Below are positions 34,606 to 42,148 of a stretch of 64,000 nucleotides of DNA, piece after piece. The stretch lies in contig JAKVHY010000024.1 of the NCBI GenBank assembly GCA_023284085.1, positions 1 through 64,000 of the forward strand, read 5' to 3'. The translations under genes and the position numbers were made by a program. Numbering within the stretch: position 1 is the stretch's first letter; each line of letters starts with the position of its first letter. This DNA comes from Shewanella benthica (lineage in GTDB: Bacteria > Pseudomonadota > Gammaproteobacteria > Enterobacterales > Shewanellaceae). Below the pieces are notes generated by a model. It was not told the DNA's origin and did not search any database. It was given only the letters and a program-made list of their open reading frames with translations.

Positions 34606-36462
34606 TTAAGACAGTTGGTACTTCTTAATCTTGCGATAGAGAGTGGCAACCCCTATTCCTAGCTCCTTCGCCACGAGTTTACGGTTGCCTAGTCTGGAGA
34701 TGCACTCCTCTATGTTTATCTTCTCTATCTCTTCAAGATTTAAATGGTCATCTTTGACTCTGGTCTTGGTATCACTCACTTCGACCCGATTATCAAAGTA
34801 GGGTGGCAGCAGGTCGACATCGATCTGATCGCCAACCGGCACGATATTGACCAGGTACTCGATAAGATTACTCAGTTCACGAATATTTCCCGGCCAGTGG
34901 TAGGCATTCAGGCTGTTAATCACCGTCTCAGTGATCCCCGGATAATAGGCACCTATGGCGTGAGAGTGACGCTCTAGGAAGTGATAGACTAAGTGTTCGA
35001 TATCGCCTTTTCGCTCTCTCAATGCAGGCAGATGCATAGGGATCACATTGAGGCGATAGTAGAGATCTTCACGGAAGTCATTCTGGGCTATCATCTCTTT
35101 GAAATTGCGATTTGTCGCAGAAATAATACGAATATTTACCGGCACCGGGCTGTTGGAACCTATGGGCATCACTTCGCGCTCTTCCAGCACTCGCAGCAGC
35201 TTAGATTGAAGTGTCATCGACATATCGCCGATCTCATCGAGGAACAGGGTGCCATTATTCGCCGCCTGAATTAACCCTACTCGACCTTTCGTCAGGGCAC
35301 CGGTAAAGGCGCCTTTGACATAGCCAAATAGCTCACTCTCAAGCAGTTGCTCCGGGATGGCGGCACAGTTAATAGCAATAAAGCTTTGTTTATTACGATC
35401 ACTATGAGCGTGGATAGCCTTAGCAAAGACCTCTTTACCCGTGCCACTCTCGCCATCGATCAAAATACTCGATGGGCTCTTGGCGATGCGGGCTATTAAG
35501 GTTTTTAACTGAAGCATTTGGCTGGATTCACCTATGATATCTTTAAATAGGTTCACCGAAGTATCATCTTGGGAGATCGAGTTGTGGGGCTGGTAATAAG
35601 ACATTAAAAACAGCTGCTGACTCTTGATGACATGAAACTGACCTACCACGAGCTCCTGACGCTTGCCCAAGGTAATAATGTGTTGCTCAGGTCCTTTTAA
35701 TTTATTGTCATGCACCAGCAAAGGCTGAATATTGATCTCGATATTCGTCAGCTCGGTTTGGGTGATATTCAGGTTGGCTAAGGCTGGGGCGTTGCCATGT
35801 AAAACCCGATTGCAGTCATCGAGAACCAGTACCCCTTGATCCATATTGTTTATTAAACTGGAAAAAACATCGTCTAGCCCGGAATTGCTCTTCTTAGATT
35901 CAGACACCTTGATAACAAAAATCTGTGAAATATGCTGAATATAATCGAGAAATAACTGAGTATTATTCCTAATTAATTCCCGTGATTTCTGATTAAATGC
36001 CACTAAACTGATCACACCGATACAGGATTCATTGAGTATGATCGGCACACCAAGAAAAGCGGTTTCCTCACAGCTGTCCCGAGTTGTGCAGCCTTCACAT
36101 ATAGGATCGGTGCGAGTCTTTACGACCACCTTGTTATTTTTGGTTTCTATAATATATCTGAAAATTCTCGAGCTGGTATTGAGTTTCTTGCCGATGAATT
36201 TATTGTAAGGCCCAGTACCTGCGATACGCACTAAATTGGCATCAACCACTTCCGCGTCGAGTTGCAACACGGCGGATAACTTCTGGGTGAATTCTAATAT
36301 TGTGGGCTGAAGTTTCATCAGCTCAGAGGTATATGCAGTATTCAATTGTGTGATCTTATGGTTTTTGTCATCAATCGATATTAGATGTCTGGCATTCTTT
36401 TGTCTTGATATGGAATAATTTTTTTTAAAAAAGTTACGCGTTTGTGTAGAAATGTAACCCAC
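34606..36462 (-). CDS. ygeV: Sigma-54-dependent activator YgeV (UacR-like)
   Basis: 618 residues, very similar throughout to E. coli YgeV (592 residues, later named UacR and tied to uric-acid metabolism). It has an N-terminal GAF-like sensor with a Cys cluster CEGCTTRDSC (about 119-130) before FLGVPIIL, then a PAS-like region (about 195-300). The AAA+ domain (about 315-545) has GESGTGKE (about 337), the sigma-54 contact loop GAFTGA (about 384) and FLDEIGDM. The Fis-type helix-turn-helix at the end reads NRKLVAKELGIGVATLYRKIKKY. The start is GTG with a poor ribosome site. E. coli YgeV lacks about 35 of the N-terminal residues, so a start near 36345 (TTG) is possible. It is divergent from ygeW and should activate the three sigma-54 promoters of this island. 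Confidence 0.93.
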   Translation of the reverse strand: MGYISTQTRNFFKKNYSISRQKNARHLISIDDKNHKITQLNTAYTSELMKLQPTILEFTQKLSAVLQLDAEVVDANLVRIAGTGPYNKFIGKKLNTSSRIFRYIIETKNNKVVVKTRTDPICEGCTTRDSCEETAFLGVPIILNESCIGVISLVAFNQKSRELIRNNTQLFLDYIQHISQIFVIKVSESKKSNSGLDDVFSSLINNMDQGVLVLDDCNRVLHGNAPALANLNITQTELTNIEINIQPLLVHDNKLKGPEQHIITLGKRQELVVGQFHVIKSQQLFLMSYYQPHNSISQDDTSVNLFKDIIGESSQMLQLKTLIARIAKSPSSILIDGESGTGKEVFAKAIHAHSDRNKQSFIAINCAAIPEQLLESELFGYVKGAFTGALTKGRVGLIQAANNGTLFLDEIGDMSMTLQSKLLRVLEEREVMPIGSNSPVPVNIRIISATNRNFKEMIAQNDFREDLYYRLNVIPMHLPALRERKGDIEHLVYHFLERHSHAIGAYYPGITETVINSLNAYHWPGNIRELSNLIEYLVNIVPVGDQIDVDLLPPYFDNRVEVSDTKTRVKDDHLNLEEIEKINIEECISRLGNRKLVAKELGIGVATLYRKIKKYQLS

Positions 36463-36475
36463 ATCACGTTGTGGG

Positions 36476-36490
36476 GTATCAGAATGATAA
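36476..36490. promoter_or_regulatory. Candidate YgeV binding site upstream of ygeW
   Basis: GTATCA-GAA-TGATAA contains the palindrome TATCA-N3-TGATA found also upstream of ygfK (52220-52234) and ygfM (62247-62261), the other two sigma-54 promoters. Its centre is about 135 bases upstream of the -24 element, a normal enhancer distance, and 14 bases upstream of the ygeV start, so it may also give autoregulation. Confidence 0.55.
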
Positions 36491-36533
36491 TTCTCCCGTG
36501 AGAACTATCATTTTAATCACTCTCAATGATAGT
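36483..36533. promoter_or_regulatory. Three phased 9-bp half-sites upstream of ygeW
   Basis: AATGATAAT (36483-36491), its inverse ACTATCATT (36504-36512) and AATGATAGT (36525-36533) have centres at 36487, 36508 and 36529, exactly 21 bases apart, two helical turns, so all three face the same side of the DNA. The first two copies also form the arms of a hairpin-like repeat with TTCTC/GAGAA. This looks like a multi-site enhancer for the oligomeric activator. Confidence 0.55.
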
Positions 36534-36616
36534 GCCTCTCACTTAAAACTCCATAATTTACTAGCTTAAATTATAAGTAGCATTAAAAACAATTACTTAT
36601 GGTTAATTTGTTGTTT

Positions 36617-36632
36617 TGGCATCTATCTTGCT
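36617..36632 (+). promoter_or_regulatory. Sigma-54 promoter of the ygeW operon
   Basis: TGGCAT-CTATC-TTGCT fits the -24/-12 consensus TGGCAC-N5-TTGC, with GG and GC exactly 12 bases apart (36618, 36630). Transcription should start near 36643, leaving about 90 bases of leader before ygeW. Confidence 0.88.
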
Positions 36633-36732
36633 TTTAGTCTGTATATCCAATGTGACCTCTGCAAAAATTCCAGTAAGCGCCTCTTATTTTTAATAAGTAG
36701 GTATCAACCAAATCATAAAAGAAGTAGGAATA

Positions 36733-37923
36733 ATGATGAAAAGCATCAATACACTTATCAAGGACATTAATGAACTTGAATCTAAATTAGATCAAAAAGA
36801 TTTTCTACTCACATGGGAGCAGACTCCTGCCGAGTTAGAGCGTGTACTTAAGACTGCGAAAGTACTTAAAACCATGCGCAATGAAAACATTGCCACTAAC
36901 GTATTCAACAATGGCCTAGGTATCTCACTATTTAGAGATAACTCTACTCGTACTCGTTTCTCATACGCATCGGCAATCAACATGTTAGGCCTGGCTCAAC
37001 AAGACCTAGATGAAGGCAAGTCTCAGATTGCTCACGGCGAAACCGTGCGTGAAACTGCCAACATGATCTCATTCTGTGCCGACGCTATCGGTATTCGTGA
37101 TGATATGTACCTAGGTGCGGGTAACGCTTACATGCGTGAAGTCGGTGCAGCACTCGATGAAGGTGTAGAAAAAGGCGTGTTACCAAGCCGCCCAGCACTG
37201 ATCAATCTTCAGTGTGATATCGATCACCCAACACAGTCTATGGCCGATCTTGCATGGCTTGAAGAGCACTTCGGTGACCTTAAAGAGCTTAAAGGCAAGA
37301 AGATTGCTATGACTTGGGCCTATTCTCCAAGCTACGGCAAGCCTCTTTCTGTGCCTCAGGGCATCATAGGCTTGATGACTCGTTTCGGTATGGACGTGAC
37401 TCTAGCTCACCCAGAAGGTTACGATTTAATTCCTGAAGTAGTTGAGCAAGCAAAGAAAAATGCTAAAGCATCAGGCGGAAGCTTCACTCAGGTAGACACA
37501 ATGGCAGCAGCGTTCGAAGGTGCTGACATCGTTTATCCTAAGTCATGGGCTCCTTACAAGGTGATGGAGCGTCGTACCGTTATGTTACGCGCCAATGACC
37601 AAGAAGGTCTTAAGTCACTAGAGCAAGAGTGTCTAGCACAAAATGCAAAGCATAAAGATTGGCATTGTACCGAAGAGATGATGACTAAGACTAAAGATGG
37701 CGAAGCATTATACATGCACTGTCTACCTGCCGATATCTCTGGGGTTTCTTGCAAAGAAGGTGAAGTTGAAGAGTCAGTATTTGAAAAGTACCGTATCGCG
37801 ACTTACAAAGAAGCAAGTTGGAAGCCGTATATCATAGCATCAATGATCCTAAACCGTAAGTTTGCCGAGCCTGGAAAAGTACTAGAAGAGTTATTGAAAG
37901 ATGCTAAAAAGCGCGTTAAATAA
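36733..37923 (+). CDS. ygeW: YgeW, knotted carbamoyltransferase of unknown substrate
   Basis: 396 residues, orthologue of E. coli YgeW (about the same length). It is an aspartate/ornithine carbamoyltransferase relative whose substrate is not established. The carbamoyl-phosphate loop SLFRDNSTRTRFSY is at about 66-79 and the second carbamoyl motif MHCLPADI at about 325-332. The insert DQEGLKSLEQE and the C-terminal YKEASWKPYIIASMIL belong to the knotted subgroup. First gene after the sigma-54 promoter and immediately ahead of ygeX, ygeY, hyuA and carbamate kinase. It may run towards carbamoyl phosphate, splitting a ureido compound from purine breakdown, with carbamate kinase then making ATP. 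A hairpin follows the stop codon without a T-run. Confidence 0.93.
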   Translation: MMKSINTLIKDINELESKLDQKDFLLTWEQTPAELERVLKTAKVLKTMRNENIATNVFNNGLGISLFRDNSTRTRFSYASAINMLGLAQQDLDEGKSQIAHGETVRETANMISFCADAIGIRDDMYLGAGNAYMREVGAALDEGVEKGVLPSRPALINLQCDIDHPTQSMADLAWLEEHFGDLKELKGKKIAMTWAYSPSYGKPLSVPQGIIGLMTRFGMDVTLAHPEGYDLIPEVVEQAKKNAKASGGSFTQVDTMAAAFEGADIVYPKSWAPYKVMERRTVMLRANDQEGLKSLEQECLAQNAKHKDWHCTEEMMTKTKDGEALYMHCLPADISGVSCKEGEVEESVFEKYRIATYKEASWKPYIIASMILNRKFAEPGKVLEELLKDAKKRVK

Positions 37924-37955
37924 ATAATTAAATTTACTTATTTTTTACAGATTCT

Positions 37956-37975
37956 AGGGGCAGGCTCCTGCCCCT
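37956..37975 (+). repeat. Intercistronic hairpin ygeW-ygeX
   Basis: AGGGGCAGG (37956-37964) / CCTGCCCCT (37967-37975), a very GC-rich perfect stem, 33 bases after ygeW and 28 before ygeX. No T-run follows (TCTATC), so it more likely protects or tunes the ygeW message than ends transcription. Confidence 0.65.
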
Positions 37976-38003
37976 CTATCGGTTTCAATCATGAGGTATG
38001 CCC

Positions 38004-39212
38004 GTGTCTACATTTTCACTCAATATGGATATAGCTGATAACCGTCATTACAATGGTCAACTGTCTCCTCTTTTTACCGTTGAAGAAGCTCAAAAAGCTC
38101 TCGCTTTTCACAGCGGGATAGAAGGCTATAAGCCCACACCACTTTTGTCTCTCGATTGTCTCGCCAAAGAGTTTGGTATAGGCAAGATCTTAGTTAAAGA
38201 TGAATCACATCGTTTCGGCCTTAACGCATTCAAAATGCTCGGTGGCGCCTACGCTATCGCTCTTTTGCTTTGTGAAAAATTCAATCTTGATATCAAGGCA
38301 TTTGATTTCGATAAGTTAAAAAATGATATCACCGAGAAGATGACTTTCGCTACAGCGACCGATGGAAACCATGGTCGTGGTGTGGCGTGGGCTGCTAACA
38401 AGCTAGGTCAAAACGCCGTTGTTTATATGCCAAAAGGTTCAGCAGCTGAGCGTGTCAATAACATTAAGGCGCTAGGCGCCGAGTGTATCGTTACCGATTT
38501 AAACTATGACGATACGGTACGTTTAGTACTAAAAAAAGCCAATGAAAATGGCTGGAAAGTGATTCAAGATACTGCTTGGGAAGGCTATGAAGCGATCCCT
38601 ACTTGGATCTCTCAAGGTTACACAGCGATGTTAATTGAAGCGGTTAATCAGCTGGCAGAGCATAACGTTAAAGCGCCAACCCATGTGCTACTTCAGGCGG
38701 GTGTTGGAGCGCTAGCGAGTGGTGCCTTAGGTTACCTTACCAATGTTTACGGTGCCGATAATTTGCATTCAATCATAGTAGAGCCGGCCAAAGCAGATTG
38801 CATGTACCGTTCAAGCCTCACAGAAAAGGGTGAGATTGTAAATGTTGATGGCGATCTCGATACCATCATGGCAGGTCTTGCCTGTGGTGAGCCAACAACT
38901 ATCGGTTGGCCTGTAATGCGTGATTGCACCACCCAATTTGCTTCTTGCCATGATGACGTTGCCGCCTTAGGTATGCGTGTACTGGGTAACCCACTTGGTA
39001 CGGACCCTCGTATCATCTCGGGTGAATCAGGCGCGGTGGGTTTAGGCATGTTAGCCGCCATCCACTTCCATAAAGACAAAGAAGCCTTGATGAAGAAAGT
39101 CGGTCTAAATGAAGACTCTGTAGTGCTACTTCTCAGTACTGAGGGTGATACCGACGCAGTGAATTATAGAGAAGTTGTTTGGGAAGGAAAATACCCAACA
39201 ACGGCTAAATAA
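38004..39212 (+). CDS. ygeX: YgeX, 2,3-diaminopropionate ammonia-lyase
   Basis: 402 residues from GTG at 38004. That start follows GAGG by 7 bases and gives MSTFSLNMDIADN, aligning exactly with E. coli YgeX MSVFSLKIDIADN; an ATG two codons earlier is too close to the ribosome site. Fold-type II PLP enzyme splitting 2,3-diaminopropionate to pyruvate and two ammonia. The PLP lysine is K77 in RFGLNAFKMLGG, equivalent to K77 of the E. coli enzyme. TATDGNHGRGVAWAA and LLQAGVGALASG supply the phosphate and substrate pockets. The product pyruvate can feed the ferredoxin oxidoreductase encoded downstream at 44809. Established as part of the gene set for anaerobic purine breakdown. Confidence 0.95.
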   Translation: MSTFSLNMDIADNRHYNGQLSPLFTVEEAQKALAFHSGIEGYKPTPLLSLDCLAKEFGIGKILVKDESHRFGLNAFKMLGGAYAIALLLCEKFNLDIKAFDFDKLKNDITEKMTFATATDGNHGRGVAWAANKLGQNAVVYMPKGSAAERVNNIKALGAECIVTDLNYDDTVRLVLKKANENGWKVIQDTAWEGYEAIPTWISQGYTAMLIEAVNQLAEHNVKAPTHVLLQAGVGALASGALGYLTNVYGADNLHSIIVEPAKADCMYRSSLTEKGEIVNVDGDLDTIMAGLACGEPTTIGWPVMRDCTTQFASCHDDVAALGMRVLGNPLGTDPRIISGESGAVGLGMLAAIHFHKDKEALMKKVGLNEDSVVLLLSTEGDTDAVNYREVVWEGKYPTTAK

Positions 39213-39223
39213 CCCAATGTGAA

Positions 39224-39261
39224 CCCCTAAGCAATCTTGTCTCGATCCCCCAGCTTAGGGG
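39224..39261 (+). repeat. Intercistronic hairpin ygeX-ygeY (1)
   Basis: CCCCTAAGC (39224-39232) / GCTTAGGGG (39253-39261), a perfect 9-bp stem with a 20-base loop, starting 12 bases after the ygeX stop. No T-run. Confidence 0.6.
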
Positions 39262-39280
39262 ATTCACAAATTACTATTCC

Positions 39281-39297
39281 CAGCACTAAAAGTGCTG
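39281..39297 (+). repeat. Intercistronic hairpin ygeX-ygeY (2)
   Basis: CAGCACT (39281-39287) / AGTGCTG (39291-39297) with an AAA loop, just before the ygeY ribosome site AAAGGAG. Could modulate ygeY translation. Confidence 0.5.
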
Positions 39298-39313
39298 TTA
39301 AAGGAGAAACATA

Positions 39314-40525
39314 ATGGCAATTCCATTTAATGAAGTACTAGCAAAAGCAGAAGAATACAAAGCTGATATGACTAAGTTCCTACGTGACATGATCGCTATT
39401 CCTAGTGAGAGCTGTGACGAAGAGAAAGTTGTTTTACGTATTAAAGAAGAGATGGAAAAAGTTGGTTTTGACAAAGTTGAAATCGATCCTATGGGTAACA
39501 TTCTGGGTTACATAGGTCATGGTCCACATTTAATCGCTATGGATGCACACATAGATACTGTGGGTGTGGGTAACCTTGATAACTGGACTTTCGATCCTTA
39601 CATCGGCATGGAAGATGACGAAATTATCGGTGGTCGTGGTACTTCAGACCAGGAAGGCGGCATGGCTTCTATGGTTTACGCGGGTAAGATCATCAAAGAC
39701 CTCGGTCTTGAAGGTGAGTACACGCTACTCGTTACCGGTACCGTTCAGGAAGAAGATTGTGACGGCCTGTGCTGGCAGTACATTATCGAACAGAGCAAGA
39801 TCCGTCCTGAGTTTGTCGTCTCTACTGAGCCTACAGATTGTCAAATCTACCGCGGTCAACGTGGTCGTATGGAAATCCGTATCGACGTTCCTGGAGTCAG
39901 CTGTCACGGCTCTGCTCCAGAGCGTGGCGACAACGCAATCTTCAAGATGGGTCACATCTTAGGTGAAGTGGAAGCGCTAGCGCAAAACCTAGGCGATGAT
40001 GACTTCCTAGGTAAAGGCACGTTAACGGTATCAGAGATCTTCTACACATCTCCTAGCCGCTGCGCTGTTGCCGATAGCTGTGCTGTTTCTATCGACCGTC
40101 GCTTAACTTGGGGTGAGACTTGGGAAGGCGCACTAGAAGAAATTCGTGCTCTACCTGCAGTTCAGAAGGCTAAAGGCGTTGTCTCTATGTACGAGTACGA
40201 CCGTCCTTCTTACACGGGTCTTGTTTACCCAACTGAGTGTTACTTCCCAACTTGGAAGATCGATAGCGAGCATGTTGCTACTAAGGCTCTCGAGTCTTCA
40301 TTCGAGTTGTTATTTGATAAGAAGCCAGTCGTTGATAAGTGGACCTTCTCAACTAACGGTGTCTCTATCATGGGTCGTCATGGTATTCCCGTTATCGGTT
40401 TCGGTCCGGGTAAAGAGCCTGAAGCTCATGCACCAAACGAGAAGACTTGGAAAGCTCATCTTGTGACGTGTGCGGCTATGTACGCCGTGATCCCAATGAT
40501 GTACCTAGATCAGCTTAAGAAGTAA
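39314..40525 (+). CDS. ygeY: YgeY, M20-family peptidase/deacylase of the selenium-linked cluster
   Basis: 403-residue M20 metallohydrolase. The di-zinc motifs are in order: MDAHIDTVG (about 76-84), GRGTSDQEGG (about 107-116), the catalytic QEEDCDG (about 144-150), TEPTD (about 170) and GPGKEPEAHAPNE near the end, which supplies the last histidine. Orthologue of E. coli YgeY; its true substrate is not established, presumably an N-acyl or ureido amide on the route to diaminopropionate. Third gene of the sigma-54 operon. It is followed by an imperfect hairpin (40538-40566) and then a very T-rich leader before hyuA. Confidence 0.92.
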   Translation: MAIPFNEVLAKAEEYKADMTKFLRDMIAIPSESCDEEKVVLRIKEEMEKVGFDKVEIDPMGNILGYIGHGPHLIAMDAHIDTVGVGNLDNWTFDPYIGMEDDEIIGGRGTSDQEGGMASMVYAGKIIKDLGLEGEYTLLVTGTVQEEDCDGLCWQYIIEQSKIRPEFVVSTEPTDCQIYRGQRGRMEIRIDVPGVSCHGSAPERGDNAIFKMGHILGEVEALAQNLGDDDFLGKGTLTVSEIFYTSPSRCAVADSCAVSIDRRLTWGETWEGALEEIRALPAVQKAKGVVSMYEYDRPSYTGLVYPTECYFPTWKIDSEHVATKALESSFELLFDKKPVVDKWTFSTNGVSIMGRHGIPVIGFGPGKEPEAHAPNEKTWKAHLVTCAAMYAVIPMMYLDQLKK

Positions 40526-40537
40526 TTAGGCAAGACA

Positions 40538-40566
40538 CCTTAAGGGCGGCTGCATCGTCCTTAAGG
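40538..40566 (+). repeat. Imperfect hairpin after ygeY
   Basis: CCTTAAGGGCG (40538-40548) pairs with CGTCCTTAAGG (40556-40566) with one mismatch. The T-rich stretch begins about 19 bases further on, too far for a standard intrinsic terminator, so read-through into hyuA is expected. Confidence 0.5.
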
Positions 40567-40584
40567 CGTCATTTACGATAAATA

Positions 40585-40631
40585 CTTTTTCTTTTTTTTC
40601 TTTTTGGTTTTATTTTTTATTTTCTTTTTTT
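40585..40631 (+). promoter_or_regulatory. T-rich leader tract before hyuA
   Basis: 39 of 47 bases are T, with only two A and two G, ending 24 bases before the hyuA start. In RNA this is a U-rich stretch of the sort bound by ribosomal protein S1 or Hfq, so it may act on translation or stability of the hyuA part of the message. Function inferred from composition and position. Confidence 0.45.
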
Positions 40632-40655
40632 ATCTCTATCTTGGGAGCGGGTTCA

Positions 40656-42056
40656 ATGTCATCAACTGCGACGCTGATCATCAATGGTACTCTAGTCGAT
40701 GCCCATGGCCAGTCAAAAAAACAGCTGCTACTTATCGATGGTAAGATAGCCAAAGTGAGTGAGACAATCACTGACACCCCTGCTGACACCAAGATTATCG
40801 ATGCACAAGGCCTCTACGTTATGCCTGGTGGAATCGATGTTCATACCCACTTCAACATAGATGTAGGCATTAGCCGCAGCATAGATGACTTCTACACTGG
40901 TACCCGTTCAGCGGCCTGTGGTGGCACCACTATGATCATAGATCATATGGGTTTTGGCCCAAGAGGTTGTTCATTAGGGCACCAGCTCGCCGTGTATAAA
41001 GAGTACGCTAAAGATAAGGCGGTGATCGATTATAGCTTTCATGGCGTTATCCAGCATGTAGATGATCAAGTGCTGGCTGATATGCAAACCATGGTTGAAA
41101 AAGAGGGCATCTCTAGCTTCAAGCTCTACCTCACCTATGGTTATAAGCTTGATGACGACAGTACCCTTAAAGCCATGGCGCGTCTCAATGAGTTAAATGC
41201 ACTCACAACGGTTCATCCAGAAAATGATGCCGCCATAGCACAGCGTCGTGCTCAGTTAATTAAAGAGGGCAAAATTGCCCCCAAATACCATGCCGTCAGT
41301 CGTCCACTGGAGTGTGAAGCGGAAGCGATTGCACGCACGATCAACCTAGCTAGCCTCTCTGGTAATGCGCCCCTGTATATTGTCCATCTTTCTAACGGCC
41401 TAGGCCTGGATTATATCCGCTTAGCCAGAAAGAACCAGCAAGCTGTTTGGGCCGAAACTTGCCCACAGTACCTATTGCTGGACGATAGCCTCTATGAAAA
41501 TGAAGATGCCGTTAAATATGTGATGAGTCCTCCTCTTAGACCTAAAGCGGAACTTGAAAAGCTTTGGCTGGGGCTCGAGGATGGCAGCATAGACACGGTC
41601 GCTACCGATCACTGTTCATTTACTTACCACGACCAGAAGCACAAGGGAGTCGATGACTTCACCGCTTGTCCTAATGGTATGCCGGGTGTAGAGACCCGTA
41701 TGCCGCTCCTCTTCTCAGAAGGGGTGTCTAAGGGCAGGATGTCTCCTGAAAAATTTGTCGAGGTAACGAGTTTTAAACCTGCAAAACTGTTCGGCCTTTA
41801 CCCACAAAAAGGCTGCCTTCTGGAAGGTTCGGATGCGGATCTTGTGTTATTCGATCCTGAACTTAAGGTCACTATCAGTCATGACAGATTACATGACAAT
41901 ACTGACTACACCCCTTATGAATCACATGCTGTTACTGGATGGCCAGTCATGACCATCAGTCGTGGAGAAGTCGTTGCAAATCATGGTGAGTTTCTAGGGA
42001 AAGCCGGTGCAGGGCATTTCGTGCACCGCAAGCCGTTCGATAAAAACAACATCTAA
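40656..42056 (+). CDS. hyuA: HyuA, dihydropyrimidinase-type amidohydrolase (D-phenylhydantoinase)
   Basis: 466 residues from ATG at 40656; GGGAGCG lies 8 bases before it, and an upstream TTG frame was not chosen. Cyclic-amide hydrolase of the dihydropyrimidinase group. Metal ligands DVHTHFNID (about 61-69), the lysine that becomes carboxylated in FKLYLTY (about 154), HPEND (about 186), HLSNGLGLD (about 243) and ATDHCSF (about 315) are all present. It corresponds over its full length to E. coli HyuA (461 residues), which opens hydantoin rings. In this pathway it probably opens a five- or six-membered ring from a reduced purine fragment. Followed 92 bases later by carbamate kinase. Confidence 0.93.
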   Translation: MSSTATLIINGTLVDAHGQSKKQLLLIDGKIAKVSETITDTPADTKIIDAQGLYVMPGGIDVHTHFNIDVGISRSIDDFYTGTRSAACGGTTMIIDHMGFGPRGCSLGHQLAVYKEYAKDKAVIDYSFHGVIQHVDDQVLADMQTMVEKEGISSFKLYLTYGYKLDDDSTLKAMARLNELNALTTVHPENDAAIAQRRAQLIKEGKIAPKYHAVSRPLECEAEAIARTINLASLSGNAPLYIVHLSNGLGLDYIRLARKNQQAVWAETCPQYLLLDDSLYENEDAVKYVMSPPLRPKAELEKLWLGLEDGSIDTVATDHCSFTYHDQKHKGVDDFTACPNGMPGVETRMPLLFSEGVSKGRMSPEKFVEVTSFKPAKLFGLYPQKGCLLEGSDADLVLFDPELKVTISHDRLHDNTDYTPYESHAVTGWPVMTISRGEVVANHGEFLGKAGAGHFVHRKPFDKNNI

Positions 42057-42148
42057 TTCATCATTTTATCCACAATTAACTCGCGATGGCTTCACAGTCA
42101 TCTCTTTCAGAACCGCGGGTTAATGAGTCGGAGAGTCAAGGAATATTT

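Noticed and set aside
36453..36468. TGTAA-N6-TCACG as a CRP site over the ygeV start
   Set aside because: Two mismatches to TGTGA-N6-TCACA and position inside the likely coding start; too weak to list as a feature.
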